This document shows positions 1-8,476 of a stretch of DNA of 64,000 nt, piece by piece. Each line of letters opens with the position of its first letter. Position 1 is the first letter of the stretch. The DNA is taken from positions 2,328,501-2,392,500 of the forward strand of contig NZ_CP022372.1 of NCBI RefSeq assembly GCF_002220095.1, given 5' to 3'. The notes under the pieces are model-generated. The model saw nothing but the letters and a program-made list of their open reading frames with translations, searched no databases and was not told where the DNA came from. The stretch comes from Bosea sp. AS-1 (lineage in GTDB: Bacteria > Pseudomonadota > Alphaproteobacteria > Rhizobiales > Beijerinckiaceae). Position numbers and translations under genes: made by a program.

Positions 1-2
1 AG

Positions 3-317
3 GATTATGAATTCCGTCTCACCCAGAGTGAATTCAAGCAGGGCAATGGTGTCGTCATCACCGTCAGGCTGATCGACAAGCGCTCCGGCAAGCCGGTGCC
101 GGATGCCGTCATCTTCGCCAAGCGCATAGACATGGAGCCGGAGGGCATGGCCACGATGGCCTCTCCGATCGAAGCGCTCCTTGCGCCGGAAGCAGGAACC
201 TACAGCTTCAAGACCAATTTGGTCATGGAAGGTGGTTGGCGCTTGTCGCTCGGTGCCAAGGTCCAGGGTGAGACCGGCACGCTCGAAAACAAGCTGATCC
301 TCAAGGCGCTGCCATGA
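3..317 (+). CDS. YtkA/FixH-like periplasmic protein, 3' end only
   Basis: The reading frame is open from base 3 to the stop at 315-317, so the N-terminus with any signal peptide lies outside the window. The visible 104 residues read as a beta-rich YtkA-like domain: a stretch on excess and use of polar substituents (KPVPDAVIFAKRIDMEP), a Met/Pro-rich turn, then AGTYSFKTNLVMEGGW and a final beta strand. Such proteins often sit beside copper-efflux genes and are thought to bind metal in the periplasm; that role is inference here. The stop codon overlaps the next start by four bases (ATGA), implying translational coupling to the adaptor gene. Confidence 0.7.
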   Translation, partial: DYEFRLTQSEFKQGNGVVITVRLIDKRSGKPVPDAVIFAKRIDMEPEGMATMASPIEALLAPEAGTYSFKTNLVMEGGWRLSLGAKVQGETGTLENKLILKALP

Positions 318-1732
318 AACGCCTCGCCCTCACGAGCCTCGCTCTCGCCGCCATTCTGGCGGCGGGAGGGGCAGGCTATTGGGCCGGTCATCGCGGCATC
401 GCGCTGCCTGGCCTGCGGAATTGGCTCGGTATCGAGGGGTCGCTCGCGGCAAACGAGACTGCCGGAGTTGGGCCCGTGATCTACTATCAGGATCCAGATC
501 GAAAGCCGGTCTATTCGACCGAGCCGGCTCAGACGGTCGATGGCAGGCCGTTCAGGGCCGTGCGGGCCAGCGAGGACATCAGCTTCGAGGAGAAGCCTGA
601 GGGCAAGGAGCAGGCGGTCCAAGCGGAGAAGGGCCGCATTCTTTACTACCGCAATCCCATGGGGCTGCCGGACACCTCGCCGGTGCCCAAGAAAGATTCG
701 ATGGGGATGGACTATCTCCCCGTTTTTGAGGGTGAGGCGAGCGAGGACGGGATCATCAAGCTCTCGCCTGGGCGCATCCAGCGTAGTGGCGTGCGATCAG
801 AACCGGTCCGTCGCCAGAGCATCGCACAGACCATTCGGGTTCCGGGTGTGGTGCAGCTCGACGAGCGACGCGTTTCCGTCGTGGCGATACGCGCGGATGC
901 CTTCGTCCAGGAGGTCGCGCCGGTGACGACCGGTGATCGCGTTGACAAGGGTACGCGGCTCGCGCGCATCTACTCGCCTGACATCAGCACGGCGGGCGCG
1001 CAGTACATCACCGAGCTCAATGCCGCCGCGCGCGGCGTGCCCGAGGGCGGCGCAAAACAGCGTCTCGAAAACCTCGGGGTTCCGCCCGAAATCATTGCCG
1101 AGATCGAGCGCAGCCGGAAGGTACCACCGACGATCAACTGGTCGGCGCCGCGTGACGGTATCGTGCTGGAGCGCAATGTCAGTGACGGCATGAAGATGGT
1201 GGCCGGCACCAGCCTGTTCCGGCTCGCAGACATTTCGACGATCTGGGTCCTGGCCGATGTGCCTGAACGCGAGCTGTCCGACGTTCATATCGGTGCACCG
1301 GTATCGGTCCGGTTGCGCGGACGTCCCGAGGTGGCGTTCGAAGGCCGCGTCAGCGTGATCTATCCGCAGATCGCCGAGGCGACGCGCACGGCCAAGGTCC
1401 GCATCGAGCTCGCCAACCCCGATGGCGTCTTGCTGCCGAACATGTACGCCGATGTCGAGATCGGCGCGGGCGATGCAAGCGCAGAGCTGACGGTTCCCCA
1501 GAGTGCTGTCATCGATAGCGGCACGCGACGCATTGTCATTCTGGATCGCGGCGAAGGCCGCTTCGAGCCGCGTGAAGTCAAGCTCGGCCGCCGCGGCGAC
1601 GGCATGGTCGCGATCAGCGAGGGCGTCTCCGAGGGCGACCGCGTCGTCGTCTCCGCCAACTTCCTGATCGATGCGGAAAGCAACCTCAAGGCGGCCTTGA
1701 GCGGCTTCTCCTCGACGGAGGCGAAACCATGA
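314..1732 (+). CDS. cusB: RND efflux periplasmic adaptor (CusB-like) with heavy-metal-binding domain
   Basis: 472 residues. An N-terminal signal/anchor (residues about 5-25, Ala/Gly/Leu-rich) is followed by a first segment containing IYYQDPDRKPVYS and then a complete heavy-metal-binding domain with YYRNPMGLPDTSP and KKDSMGMDYLPV (about 109-140). The rest has the membrane-fusion-protein layout: barrel-sandwich hybrid, short helical hairpin, beta-barrel and membrane-proximal domain. It would bridge the inner-membrane pump encoded next to an outer-membrane channel and may hand over metal. The stop overlaps the pump start (ATGA). No CusC-type outer-membrane gene is seen in the window; it may lie upstream. 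Substrate is probably Cu(I)/Ag(I) from the neighbours, though CzcB-like specificity cannot be excluded. Confidence 0.9.
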   Translation: MKRLALTSLALAAILAAGGAGYWAGHRGIALPGLRNWLGIEGSLAANETAGVGPVIYYQDPDRKPVYSTEPAQTVDGRPFRAVRASEDISFEEKPEGKEQAVQAEKGRILYYRNPMGLPDTSPVPKKDSMGMDYLPVFEGEASEDGIIKLSPGRIQRSGVRSEPVRRQSIAQTIRVPGVVQLDERRVSVVAIRADAFVQEVAPVTTGDRVDKGTRLARIYSPDISTAGAQYITELNAAARGVPEGGAKQRLENLGVPPEIIAEIERSRKVPPTINWSAPRDGIVLERNVSDGMKMVAGTSLFRLADISTIWVLADVPERELSDVHIGAPVSVRLRGRPEVAFEGRVSVIYPQIAEATRTAKVRIELANPDGVLLPNMYADVEIGAGDASAELTVPQSAVIDSGTRRIVILDRGEGRFEPREVKLGRRGDGMVAISEGVSEGDRVVVSANFLIDAESNLKAALSGFSSTEAKP

Positions 1733-4700
1733 TAGCCCGCTTGATCGCCTGGTCGGCGCGCAACCTGATCCTGGTGTTGGTTGCCACGGCTTTCGTCGTG
1801 GCCGCCGGCGTCTATGCCCTAAGGACCCTGCCGCTCGACGCCATTCCCGATCTCTCCGACGTCCAGGTTATCGTCTACACCGAATATCCCGGCCAGGCGC
1901 CACAGGTCATCGAGGATCAGGTCACCTATCCGCTGACGACATCGATGCTGACGGTGCCGAAAGCGCGCGTCGTGCGCGGCTTCTCCTTCTTCGGAGTCTC
2001 CTTCGTCTATGTGATCTTCGAGGACGGCACCGACCCTTATTGGGCGCGTTCGCGGGTTCTGGAATATCTCAACACCGCAGCGCGTCGCCTGCCCTCGGGC
2101 GTGACGCCGACTCTCGGGCCTGACGCCACCGGCGTCGGCTGGGTCTATCAATATGCTGTCATGGCCAAGGAGATGACCCTGGCCGAATTGCGCTCTTTGC
2201 AGGACTGGAAGATCCGCTTCGCGGCTTCGCGTGCCGAGGGCGTGGCCGAGGTCGCCAGCGTCGGTGGCTTCGTCAAGCAATACGCAGTCGTGGTCGATCC
2301 TGTGCGGCTGCGTGCCCAGGGCGTCTCGCTGGCTGCGCTGCGCGAAGCCGTCCGTAGCAGCAATCTGGATGTCGGCGGACGTACGGTCGAGCTCAGCGAG
2401 TTCGAGTTCATGGTCCGCGGCCGCGGCTATCTCAAGTCGATCGCCGATATTCAGAACATCGTCCTGAAGAGCGAGCGCGGCGCAGCCCTGCGCCTCTCCG
2501 ATGTCGCCCGTGTCGAACTCGGCCCCGACGAGCGGCGCGGCATCACCGAGCTCGACGGCGAGGGCGAGGTCGCGAGCGGCATCGTCCTGCAGCGCTTCGG
2601 TGCCAATGCGCTCGCCGTGATCGAGCGCGCCAAGGCGCGGTTGGCCGAGATTGCACCCAGCTTGCCGGGCGGGGCCGAGATCGTGCCCGTCTACGATCGC
2701 TCCGGGCTGATCGAGCGGGCAATCGAGACGCTGAAGGGCACGCTGTTCGAAGAGAGCATTATCGTCGCTCTGGTCTGCGTCGTCTTCCTGCTGCACCTGC
2801 GCAGTGCCCTGGTGGCGATCATCATGCTGCCGGTCGGCATCTTGATGGCCTTTGCGGCGATGAAGGCGCTTGGTCTTGGCTCCAACATCATGAGCCTGGG
2901 CGGCATCGCCATCGCGGTCGGAGCCATGATCGACGCCGCGATCGTCATGATCGAGAATGCCCACAAGCATCTCGAACGGGCACGACCGGACAAGCCGCGC
3001 ATCGAGATCCTGATCGAGGCGGCAAGCGAGGTCGGGCCGGCGCTGTTCTTCAGCCTGCTCGTCATCACCGTCTCGTTCTTGCCGATCTTCACGCTGGAAG
3101 CGGAGGAGGGCCGGCTGTTCGGTCCGCTCGCCTACACCAAGACCTTCGCCATGGCGGCTGCGGCCTTTCTGTCGGTGACGCTGGTGCCGGCGCTGATGGT
3201 GATATTCGTGAGAGGACGGATCATTCCGGAGGCCAGGAATCCAATCAACCGGTTCTTGATCGCGTTCTATCGCCCTTTCATTCGCGCCGTCCTTAAAGCC
3301 AAAACCGTGACGATCCTACTGGCGGTCGCGGTGCTCGGGCTCAGTCTCTGGCCCATGCGTCAGCTCGGTTCGGAGTTCATGCCAACGCTCGACGAGGGCA
3401 CGCTGATGTATATGCCGACGACACTGCCTGGGCTGTCGGTCACAAAGGCGGCCGAGCTTCTGCAAACTCAGAACCGGATCATCCGCTCGTTCCCGGAGGT
3501 CGCCTCGGTCTACGGCAAAGCTGGGCGGGCCCAGACGGCAACGGACCCGGCGCCGACCGAGATGTTTGAAACCATCATCAACCTGAGGCCCAAGACCGAG
3601 TGGCGCCAGGGCGTCACGCTCGACAACCTCAAGGCGGAAATGGACAAGGCGCTCCAGTTTCCGGGCGTCTCCAATGCCTGGACCCAACCGATCCGGGCCC
3701 GCATCGACATGCTCGCGACCGGCATCCGCACGCCGATCGGGGTCAAAGTGTTCGGTACCGACTTGGCGAAGATGGAGGCGATCTCGCGACAGATCGAGAC
3801 CGTCCTCAAAGCGGTACCGGGGACGAGCAGCGCCTATGCCGAGCGCGTCATCGGCGGCTACTTCCTCGACATCGTGCCGGACAGGATCGCGCTCGGGCGC
3901 TACGGGCTTTCCGTCGGTGACGTCCAGAATGCGATCGTGATGGCGATGGGTGGCGAGACCGTGACGACGACGGTCGAGGGGCGCGAGCGCTATGGCGTGA
4001 CCATCCGCTACCCCCGTGACCTGCGCTCTGATCCCCAGGCGATCGCGCGCGAGGTCCAGATTTCGACGCCGTCCGGTGCCAGCATTCCGCTAGGCGAGGT
4101 AGCAAGTGTGGAGCGCAAGCGCGGCGCGACGTCGATCCGCACAGAGAACGGCGAGCTCGCGGTCTACATCTTCGTAGACACCGTCGGGCGCGACCTCGGT
4201 GGCTATGTCCGCGACGCCCAAAATGCGATCGCGCAGAGCATCAAGCTGCCAGCAGGCTACCGCGTCGCCTGGAGCGGTCAGTTCGAATATCTCGAACGGG
4301 CCGAGGCTCGCCTCAAGCTGGTCGTGCCTGTCACCCTCGCGATCATCTTCCTGCTGCTCTACCTGAATTTCCGCAGGCTGACCGAAACCTTCATCGTCAT
4401 GCTCTCATTGCCCTTCGCGCTGGTCGGCGGCGTCTGGCTGCTCTGGTGGCTCGGCTTCAACATGTCGGTCGCGGTCGCCGTCGGGTTCATCGCACTCGCC
4501 GGTGTCGCGGCCGAGACCGGCGTGATCATGCTGATCTATCTCGATCATGCGCTGGTCGAGATTCGGCAGCGCCGTGCGCAGCAAGGCAGGGCATTTACCC
4601 GGGCCGATCTGCACGAAGCGATCATGCTGGGCGCGGTCGAGCGCGTACGACCGAAGATCATGACCGTCGTCGCGATCATGGCAGGACTGCTGCCGATTCT

Positions 4701-4908
4701 CTGGAACACCGGCACCGGCTCGGAGGTGATGCAGCGCATCGCGGTGCCGATGATCGGCGGCATGGTCTCATCGACCGTCCTCACACTGCTCGTGATCCCG
4801 GCGATCTACGGCCTCGTCAAAGGGTGGCGGCTTCCGCCGGCCGAGGAAACCAACGTCGTAGCGGTCCAGCCTACGTCGGTGCAGCGGCACGCTGCGGTCG
4901 TTGAATAA
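1729..4908 (+). CDS. cusA: Heavy-metal efflux RND pump (CusA/CzcA family)
   Basis: 1059 residues, the normal length for heavy-metal RND pumps. The architecture is visible: one N-terminal transmembrane helix, a first large periplasmic loop (about 35-340), a helix cluster (about 340-540), a second periplasmic loop, and a second helix cluster (about 865-1040). TM4-like helix carries the proton-relay segment GGIAIAVGAMIDAAIVMIEN, characteristic of the family. It would export monovalent copper or silver from periplasm/cytoplasm using the proton gradient, as a trimer with the adaptor encoded just upstream (4-base overlap). Cu/Ag rather than Co/Zn/Cd is inferred from the DUF411 and Csp neighbours. 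Confidence 0.93.
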   Translation: MIARLIAWSARNLILVLVATAFVVAAGVYALRTLPLDAIPDLSDVQVIVYTEYPGQAPQVIEDQVTYPLTTSMLTVPKARVVRGFSFFGVSFVYVIFEDGTDPYWARSRVLEYLNTAARRLPSGVTPTLGPDATGVGWVYQYAVMAKEMTLAELRSLQDWKIRFAASRAEGVAEVASVGGFVKQYAVVVDPVRLRAQGVSLAALREAVRSSNLDVGGRTVELSEFEFMVRGRGYLKSIADIQNIVLKSERGAALRLSDVARVELGPDERRGITELDGEGEVASGIVLQRFGANALAVIERAKARLAEIAPSLPGGAEIVPVYDRSGLIERAIETLKGTLFEESIIVALVCVVFLLHLRSALVAIIMLPVGILMAFAAMKALGLGSNIMSLGGIAIAVGAMIDAAIVMIENAHKHLERARPDKPRIEILIEAASEVGPALFFSLLVITVSFLPIFTLEAEEGRLFGPLAYTKTFAMAAAAFLSVTLVPALMVIFVRGRIIPEARNPINRFLIAFYRPFIRAVLKAKTVTILLAVAVLGLSLWPMRQLGSEFMPTLDEGTLMYMPTTLPGLSVTKAAELLQTQNRIIRSFPEVASVYGKAGRAQTATDPAPTEMFETIINLRPKTEWRQGVTLDNLKAEMDKALQFPGVSNAWTQPIRARIDMLATGIRTPIGVKVFGTDLAKMEAISRQIETVLKAVPGTSSAYAERVIGGYFLDIVPDRIALGRYGLSVGDVQNAIVMAMGGETVTTTVEGRERYGVTIRYPRDLRSDPQAIAREVQISTPSGASIPLGEVASVERKRGATSIRTENGELAVYIFVDTVGRDLGGYVRDAQNAIAQSIKLPAGYRVAWSGQFEYLERAEARLKLVVPVTLAIIFLLLYLNFRRLTETFIVMLSLPFALVGGVWLLWWLGFNMSVAVAVGFIALAGVAAETGVIMLIYLDHALVEIRQRRAQQGRAFTRADLHEAIMLGAVERVRPKIMTVVAIMAGLLPILWNTGTGSEVMQRIAVPMIGGMVSSTVLTLLVIPAIYGLVKGWRLPPAEETNVVAVQPTSVQRHAAVVE

Positions 4909-4923
4909 GGTGGAGTGACTGAC

Positions 4924-5037
4924 ATGCACGACATGATGAACGGAATGGGCTGGAGCATGGGGGCTTTCCACTGGCTCGGCGTCGCCGTGCTGCTGTTGGC
5001 GATCGCCGCCTTGGTCAAATACGTCTTCCTTCGGTGA
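4924..5037 (+). CDS. 37-residue membrane peptide in copper operon
   Basis: A short ORF, MHDMMNGMGWSMGAF followed by one hydrophobic helix (about residues 16-34) and a basic end KYVFLR. It begins 15 bases after the pump stop with a GGTGGAGTG ribosome-binding stretch ahead of ATG. The Met/His-rich N-terminus resembles small membrane proteins commonly found between copper-efflux genes; a role in metal binding or pump assembly is inference. Codon use matches neighbours. Confidence 0.6.
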   Translation: MHDMMNGMGWSMGAFHWLGVAVLLLAIAALVKYVFLR

Positions 5038-5067
5038 AGGCGCGGTCGAGATTGAAGGAGAATGAAC

Positions 5068-5559
5068 ATGCAGATCGATATTTCACCAACCCGCCGCGGG
5101 CTGATGATCGGAGCAGCGCAAGCCTGCACGACCGTGGCGCTGGCCGGAACGGGGGCGGCGACCGAAACTCTGCCGAAGATGACCGTGACCCGCGATCCGA
5201 ATTGCGGTTGTTGCGGCAACTGGGTCAAGCATATCAAGGCTGCGGGTTTTCCGGTCGATGTGGTTGAGCTCGATGACGTACTGCCACTCAAGGTCAAGCT
5301 TGGCGTGCCGGAGGCGCTGATGTCGTGCCACACGGCCGAGATTGGCGGTTACGTCATTGAAGGGCATGTACCAGCCGAGGCGGTAAAGCGGCTGCTCGTC
5401 GAGCGCCCGAAGGCGATCGGCATCGCGGTTCCCGGCATGCCGGTCGGTTCGCCCGGCATGGATGTGCCTGGTCAAGCGCCGCAGTCCTACGAGATCGCCA
5501 TCTTTTCGGCCGGCAAGCAGCACGTGTTTGCGCGCTATCGAGGGCTCCAGCAGGTCTGA
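5068..5559 (+). CDS. DUF411 metal-binding protein with Tat-like signal
   Basis: 163 residues from ATG 5068, chosen over ATG 5062 because AGGAG at 5056-5060 is correctly spaced only for the later one. The N-terminus has a twin-arginine-like leader (PTRRGLMIGAA then Ala/Thr-rich hydrophobic core). The mature domain contains the DUF411 signature DPNCGCCGNWVKH, followed by SCHTAEIGGYVIEGHVP and a Met/Pro-rich end PGMPVGSPGMDVPG. DUF411 proteins occur with copper and other metal efflux genes and are presumed periplasmic metal-binding proteins. It is the last gene of the plus-strand copper operon and is followed by a GC hairpin. Confidence 0.85.
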   Translation: MQIDISPTRRGLMIGAAQACTTVALAGTGAATETLPKMTVTRDPNCGCCGNWVKHIKAAGFPVDVVELDDVLPLKVKLGVPEALMSCHTAEIGGYVIEGHVPAEAVKRLLVERPKAIGIAVPGMPVGSPGMDVPGQAPQSYEIAIFSAGKQHVFARYRGLQQV

Positions 5560-5580
5560 TCTAGCCCAAGACTGTATGGG

Positions 5581-5605
5581 AGCCGGGCGGTTTGCTCGCC
5601 CGGCT
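5581..5605. terminator. Hairpin between convergent genes
   Basis: Inverted repeat AGCCGGGCG / CGCCCGGCT with a short loop lies between the convergent stops of the DUF411 gene and the following minus-strand gene. It has no clear U-run on either strand, so it may be a weak bidirectional or processing hairpin. Confidence 0.5.
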
Positions 5606-5616
5606 GAAGGTTCGTG

Positions 5617-5967
5617 TTATTGCTTCGCAGTGCAGACGACGCGGGTCTGTTCCATGTAAAGCGCGCCGTCTCGCTTGGAGATTTCAAAGCTGCGCTGAAG
5701 GCCGCTGTCGAAGGTCACCACGACCGCGCTATCGCCAAGCGTGAAGTTTCCGCTGCTTTGCCAGAGGCCATCATATGAGAAGCGCCCATCATTATCGAAG
5801 GTGAAGTGCGCCCCTCCCGCTGTCGCACAGACCTTACCGTTAATCGCGCTGGTGATCTCTCGCAGGCCCAGGGCCAGGTTCGCACGATGGGCGATCGCGG
5901 GTTCAAGCTGCGCCAAGAGCAGCAAACAGGCCGCCGATAGGGCGATTTGGCGAGACAACCTCATCAC
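5617..5967 (-). CDS. Hypothetical secreted protein
   Basis: 116 residues. A signal peptide is clear: MMRLSRQIALSAAC, hydrophobic core LLLLAQLEPAIA, cleavage near AIA-HR. The mature part (about 90 residues) is beta-rich with two Cys (KVCATAGG and RVVCTAKQ) that could form a disulphide linking the ends. I do not recognise a family. It lies in the copper block but nothing in its sequence shows metal binding. It is likely a small periplasmic protein. Confidence 0.6.
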   Translation of the reverse strand: MMRLSRQIALSAACLLLLAQLEPAIAHRANLALGLREITSAINGKVCATAGGAHFTFDNDGRFSYDGLWQSSGNFTLGDSAVVVTFDSGLQRSFEISKRDGALYMEQTRVVCTAKQ

Positions 5968-6057
5968 AGCCTCCCCTGGCTTGCCCCGATGGCAAACCCA
6001 CTCGGGGCTGAGAATCTGAGCTTGAAATGGGGATGTCAGCCTCGGATGTGAAGAGTT

Positions 6058-6528
6058 TCACCTCTGCCGGGCGAGGATTGTCTCCATTTGCGCGATTTCC
6101 GCCTTCTGCGACTTGGTGATTTCCTGACAGAGCGCGACGATCTCCGGATCAGTGATGCTGGCTTTCTGGCACATCAGGATCGCGCCGGAATGATGTGGGA
6201 TCATTGCGCGCAGGAACTCGGCATTGCCAATGCCGGCTTGGGTTCGCATGGCTATGAAGCCAATGACAAAGACGGCAACGGCGGCGCCGCCGATAATGAT
6301 GTTCAGCCGCGACGAGGGGAACATCGAGCGCATGGAGACGAGCATGATGATCGTCATCGGCGCGACCATCATCATGGTCATGTAAACGTTGTTGAGATTG
6401 AAATGGAAATGCGCAAGCGCTGCGATCATGGTGTACATGACGAGGTACATCACAATGAAATCCAGCGTCAGTTCGATCGCTAGGCGGCCGTAATGGTTTG
6501 GGCCCTTATGGCCATTGCCATGCTCCAT
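6058..6528 (-). CDS. Membrane-anchored DUF305 protein
   Basis: 156 residues from the ATG at 6528, preceded by AAAGGAGG. An N-terminal His-rich stretch (MEHGNGHKGPNHYG) precedes three hydrophobic helices (about 20-45, 50-70, 78-97) and then a DUF305 four-helix segment with FLRAMIPHHSGAILMCQKA and repeated Glu/Gln-rich helix. The HH of the DUF305 core and the Met-rich helices suggest metal contact. DUF305 proteins are commonly linked to copper resistance loci; direct function is unknown. It is in the same strand and block as a secreted DUF305 protein and Csp. Confidence 0.8.
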   Translation of the reverse strand: MEHGNGHKGPNHYGRLAIELTLDFIVMYLVMYTMIAALAHFHFNLNNVYMTMMMVAPMTIIMLVSMRSMFPSSRLNIIIGGAAVAVFVIGFIAMRTQAGIGNAEFLRAMIPHHSGAILMCQKASITDPEIVALCQEITKSQKAEIAQMETILARQR

Positions 6529-6591
6529 GGGGGCCTCCTTTCGGGAAGCTCTGAGGGTCTCGATACGAGTCAAAAACTTCCAGAAGCGGTG

Positions 6592-6975
6592 CTATTTTCC
6601 CTTCGTTTTCAGCCATTCGTCGATCGTCTTGATCTCCTTTTCCTGCGCGCTGACGATTTCAGTGGCGAGCCTCTTGACGGTGGGGTCCTTGCCATTCGCC
6701 AAGGCTACCTTGGCCATATCGATTGCGCCTTGATGGTGGGCTTTCATCTGCATCATGAAGTCGACGTCGGCATCGCCGGTAAATTTCGACGGCATCGCCT
6801 GCATCATCCGCATCATGCTCGCCTTGTATTCCTTGGTTGATGCGGAATCGGAGGCCTCCGGCATCATCATTTTCATGGGCATGCTGTCGCCCATCTGAGG
6901 CTTGGGAGCTGGCTGCGCGAGTGCGGCGGTTATCATGGAGGCCGCGAGGCCAGCGGTCAGAACGAAGCGCATCAT
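6592..6975 (-). CDS. Secreted DUF305 protein
   Basis: 127 residues from ATG 6975; the ATG at 6981 is too close to the GGAG at the ribosome-binding site. Signal peptide MMRFVLTAGLAASMITAALA with cleavage before QPAPKP. The mature N-terminus is Met-rich (GDSMPMKMMMPEASD), then the DUF305 domain with DVDFMMQMKAHHQGAIDMA, the typical HHxGA core. The Met and His clusters make copper binding plausible in the periplasm. It is 63 bases downstream of the membrane-bound paralogue start region, probably one operon with Csp. Confidence 0.82.
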   Translation of the reverse strand: MMRFVLTAGLAASMITAALAQPAPKPQMGDSMPMKMMMPEASDSASTKEYKASMMRMMQAMPSKFTGDADVDFMMQMKAHHQGAIDMAKVALANGKDPTVKRLATEIVSAQEKEIKTIDEWLKTKGK

Positions 6976-7008
6976 CTGCATTCTCCAAGGGTTCGAGGGC
7001 AGGAACGG

Positions 7009-7341
7009 CTATGCCGCCATCTTTTGGCAGCTGTCTGCGCAACTGCGGCAGGCCTGGACGCAGTCGTCCATGTCTCCGATCCGCTCGCATTCGTTGGCGC
7101 AGTCGTCGCAGATGTCGGCGCATTCGGCGCAGAGATGCTTGTGGTGCGGGGAGCCGATGATCATGACTTGGGCGCTGGCGCGGCAGATCTCGGCGCAAGC
7201 GAGCATTAGCTGGATGTGCTCGGGGGCGGAGTGCGCTCCACCGAGCTTGAGGCAGTGGTTCGTGCTCATGCCGAGGCAGGTTTGATAACAGCGCAGGCAT
7301 TCGTCGATGCAGGACTGCATCTCTGGGGTAGGGCGGTGCAT
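7009..7341 (-). CDS. csp3: Cytosolic four-helix-bundle copper storage protein (Csp3-like, DUF326)
   Basis: 110 residues with about 16 Cys arranged as CxxxC and CxxC pairs along four helices: CIDECLRCYQTC, ACAEIC, LCAECADICDDCANEC, DCVQACRSCADSC. No signal peptide, so this is the cytosolic Csp3 type rather than exported Csp1. These proteins assemble as tetramers and store many Cu(I) ions inside the bundle. The start is supported by AAGGAGTAG five bases before ATG. It is first in a minus-strand set with two DUF305 genes and is preceded by a small palindrome that may be its operator. Confidence 0.88.
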   Translation of the reverse strand: MHRPTPEMQSCIDECLRCYQTCLGMSTNHCLKLGGAHSAPEHIQLMLACAEICRASAQVMIIGSPHHKHLCAECADICDDCANECERIGDMDDCVQACRSCADSCQKMAA

Positions 7342-7424
7342 GGTCTACTCCTTGAGCCCGTTGCGGAGGCGGTGAGCTTCCTGCTCCAAGGAAAGACGCG
7401 GGCGGCGAGCGCGGGTTCCTACCC

Positions 7425-7439
7425 GTTACAATCTGTAAC
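7425..7439. promoter_or_regulatory. Palindrome upstream of csp
   Basis: GTTACA-ATC-TGTAAC is a perfect 6-bp inverted repeat about 85 bases upstream of the csp start. It is placed for an operator. Similar GTAAC repeats lie before the ChrB gene near 36.06 kb. The cognate regulator is not identified. The rest of 7342-7608 holds no gene that I can see. Confidence 0.4.
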
Positions 7440-7608
7440 AATCCGCTGGCTTGGCAGCGCTTTTGTCGTGCGGTGCAGTGGCCGTGCGCGGTAGTCGCGA
7501 CCGAACGATTTTTGCTGGGTATCAGCCCGAGGGCGGTAATGACGAGCGGTCGCGCGGAGGAGTCGCCTAGGAGCGCGTTGCCGAGTTATCCCTTTAAGGC
7601 CATTCGCA

Positions 7609-7884
7609 TCAGCCCGACGGCCGAGCTTTGAAATATCGCTCCATAGCGCGTCGCGCTAGATCTGCCTCGTCCTCAGCGATTGGGATGAGGCTCACGACGA
7701 TGTCGGCGAGCCGCAGCCGCTCCGAGTCAAAGTCGACATCCTCTTTCAGCGACGCTTTGATCTGATGCCAGGCCGCGTCGAGGGCGGCTTCTGCTCGCGC
7801 GATGTCGACCGGATCATTCAAAGAAGAGAAAGTCATTTCTGGGCTCGGTTCAATGTGACGGTCGGATGCAATCCCGGCAAACAC
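7609..7884 (-). CDS. Hypothetical small acidic protein
   Basis: 91 residues, predicted all-helical and soluble. GTG at 7884 has an AGGA six bases ahead; ATG at 7836 (MTFSSLNDPVDIAR) is an alternative with a poorer site. The sequence DIARAEAALDAAWHQIKASLKED is helical and acidic, followed by a second helix with SERLRLADIVVSLIP. No family recognised. It stands between the copper block and the fluoride block. Confidence 0.45.
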   Translation of the reverse strand: MFAGIASDRHIEPSPEMTFSSLNDPVDIARAEAALDAAWHQIKASLKEDVDFDSERLRLADIVVSLIPIAEDEADLARRAMERYFKARPSG

Positions 7885-7896
7885 GTTGAATCCTAA

Positions 7897-8361
7897 TCAA
7901 TGACCGGGTTCAAGGGGAAGGCGCCCTACGCCACGGCTTCCCCTATGGAGAGCCGGATCAGACAAGAACGACGAGGCCCTCGTCAAATGCTGTGTTGCAG
8001 AACAGCGGGCCGGCGGGATTGCAGATAATGCGAGTGCCGTTGGGCCTTTGAATATTGACTGAGCGATGCACATGTGGCGGTCCAGGAGCCCACCCAATGG
8101 AGCTGGTGATCTAGGATCAGTTTTACAATCTCCATGGCCGAGCAGCAGGTTCGCTTGGCTGCCGCAGCAATGGTCATCTGGGGCCATTCGGGCTCGCTCC
8201 TTCAGCAAATCGTCGAGCAGTTCCTGTTGGTCGGAGAGCAAATTTGCCAGCCGCTCCTCGGCAGCCGCGCCATTTGCAACGGCTGCCCTCTCTGTCACCT
8301 CCAAGATGTTGCGGCGCGCGAGCGCGATCCGCTCGTCAAGGTCGTATCTTCCCTCGGCCAT
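7897..8361 (-). CDS. Hypothetical protein, C-terminal half may be degenerate
   Basis: 154 residues from ATG 8361, preceded by GGGAGTG. The first 70 residues read as a coherent helical segment (MAEGRYDLDERIALARR then EERLANLLSDQQELLDDLL). The remainder, from about HCCGSQANLLLGHGD, has low-complexity composition and reads like out-of-frame sequence, so an ancestral gene may be truncated or frameshifted after about residue 75. No family recognised. Confidence 0.35.
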   Translation of the reverse strand: MAEGRYDLDERIALARRNILEVTERAAVANGAAAEERLANLLSDQQELLDDLLKERARMAPDDHCCGSQANLLLGHGDCKTDPRSPAPLGGLLDRHMCIAQSIFKGPTALALSAIPPARCSATQHLTRASSFLSDPALHRGSRGVGRLPLEPGH

Positions 8362-8476
8362 GAGGCCACTCCCTTCCCGTCTGTGCGCCGGCAGCACCCA
8401 ATGACCTTTTAAGCGGCTTTGCTGCATCACATAGACGGTCGGTGATCCAGAGTCGTGAGACCCGCCGATTAGGCCG

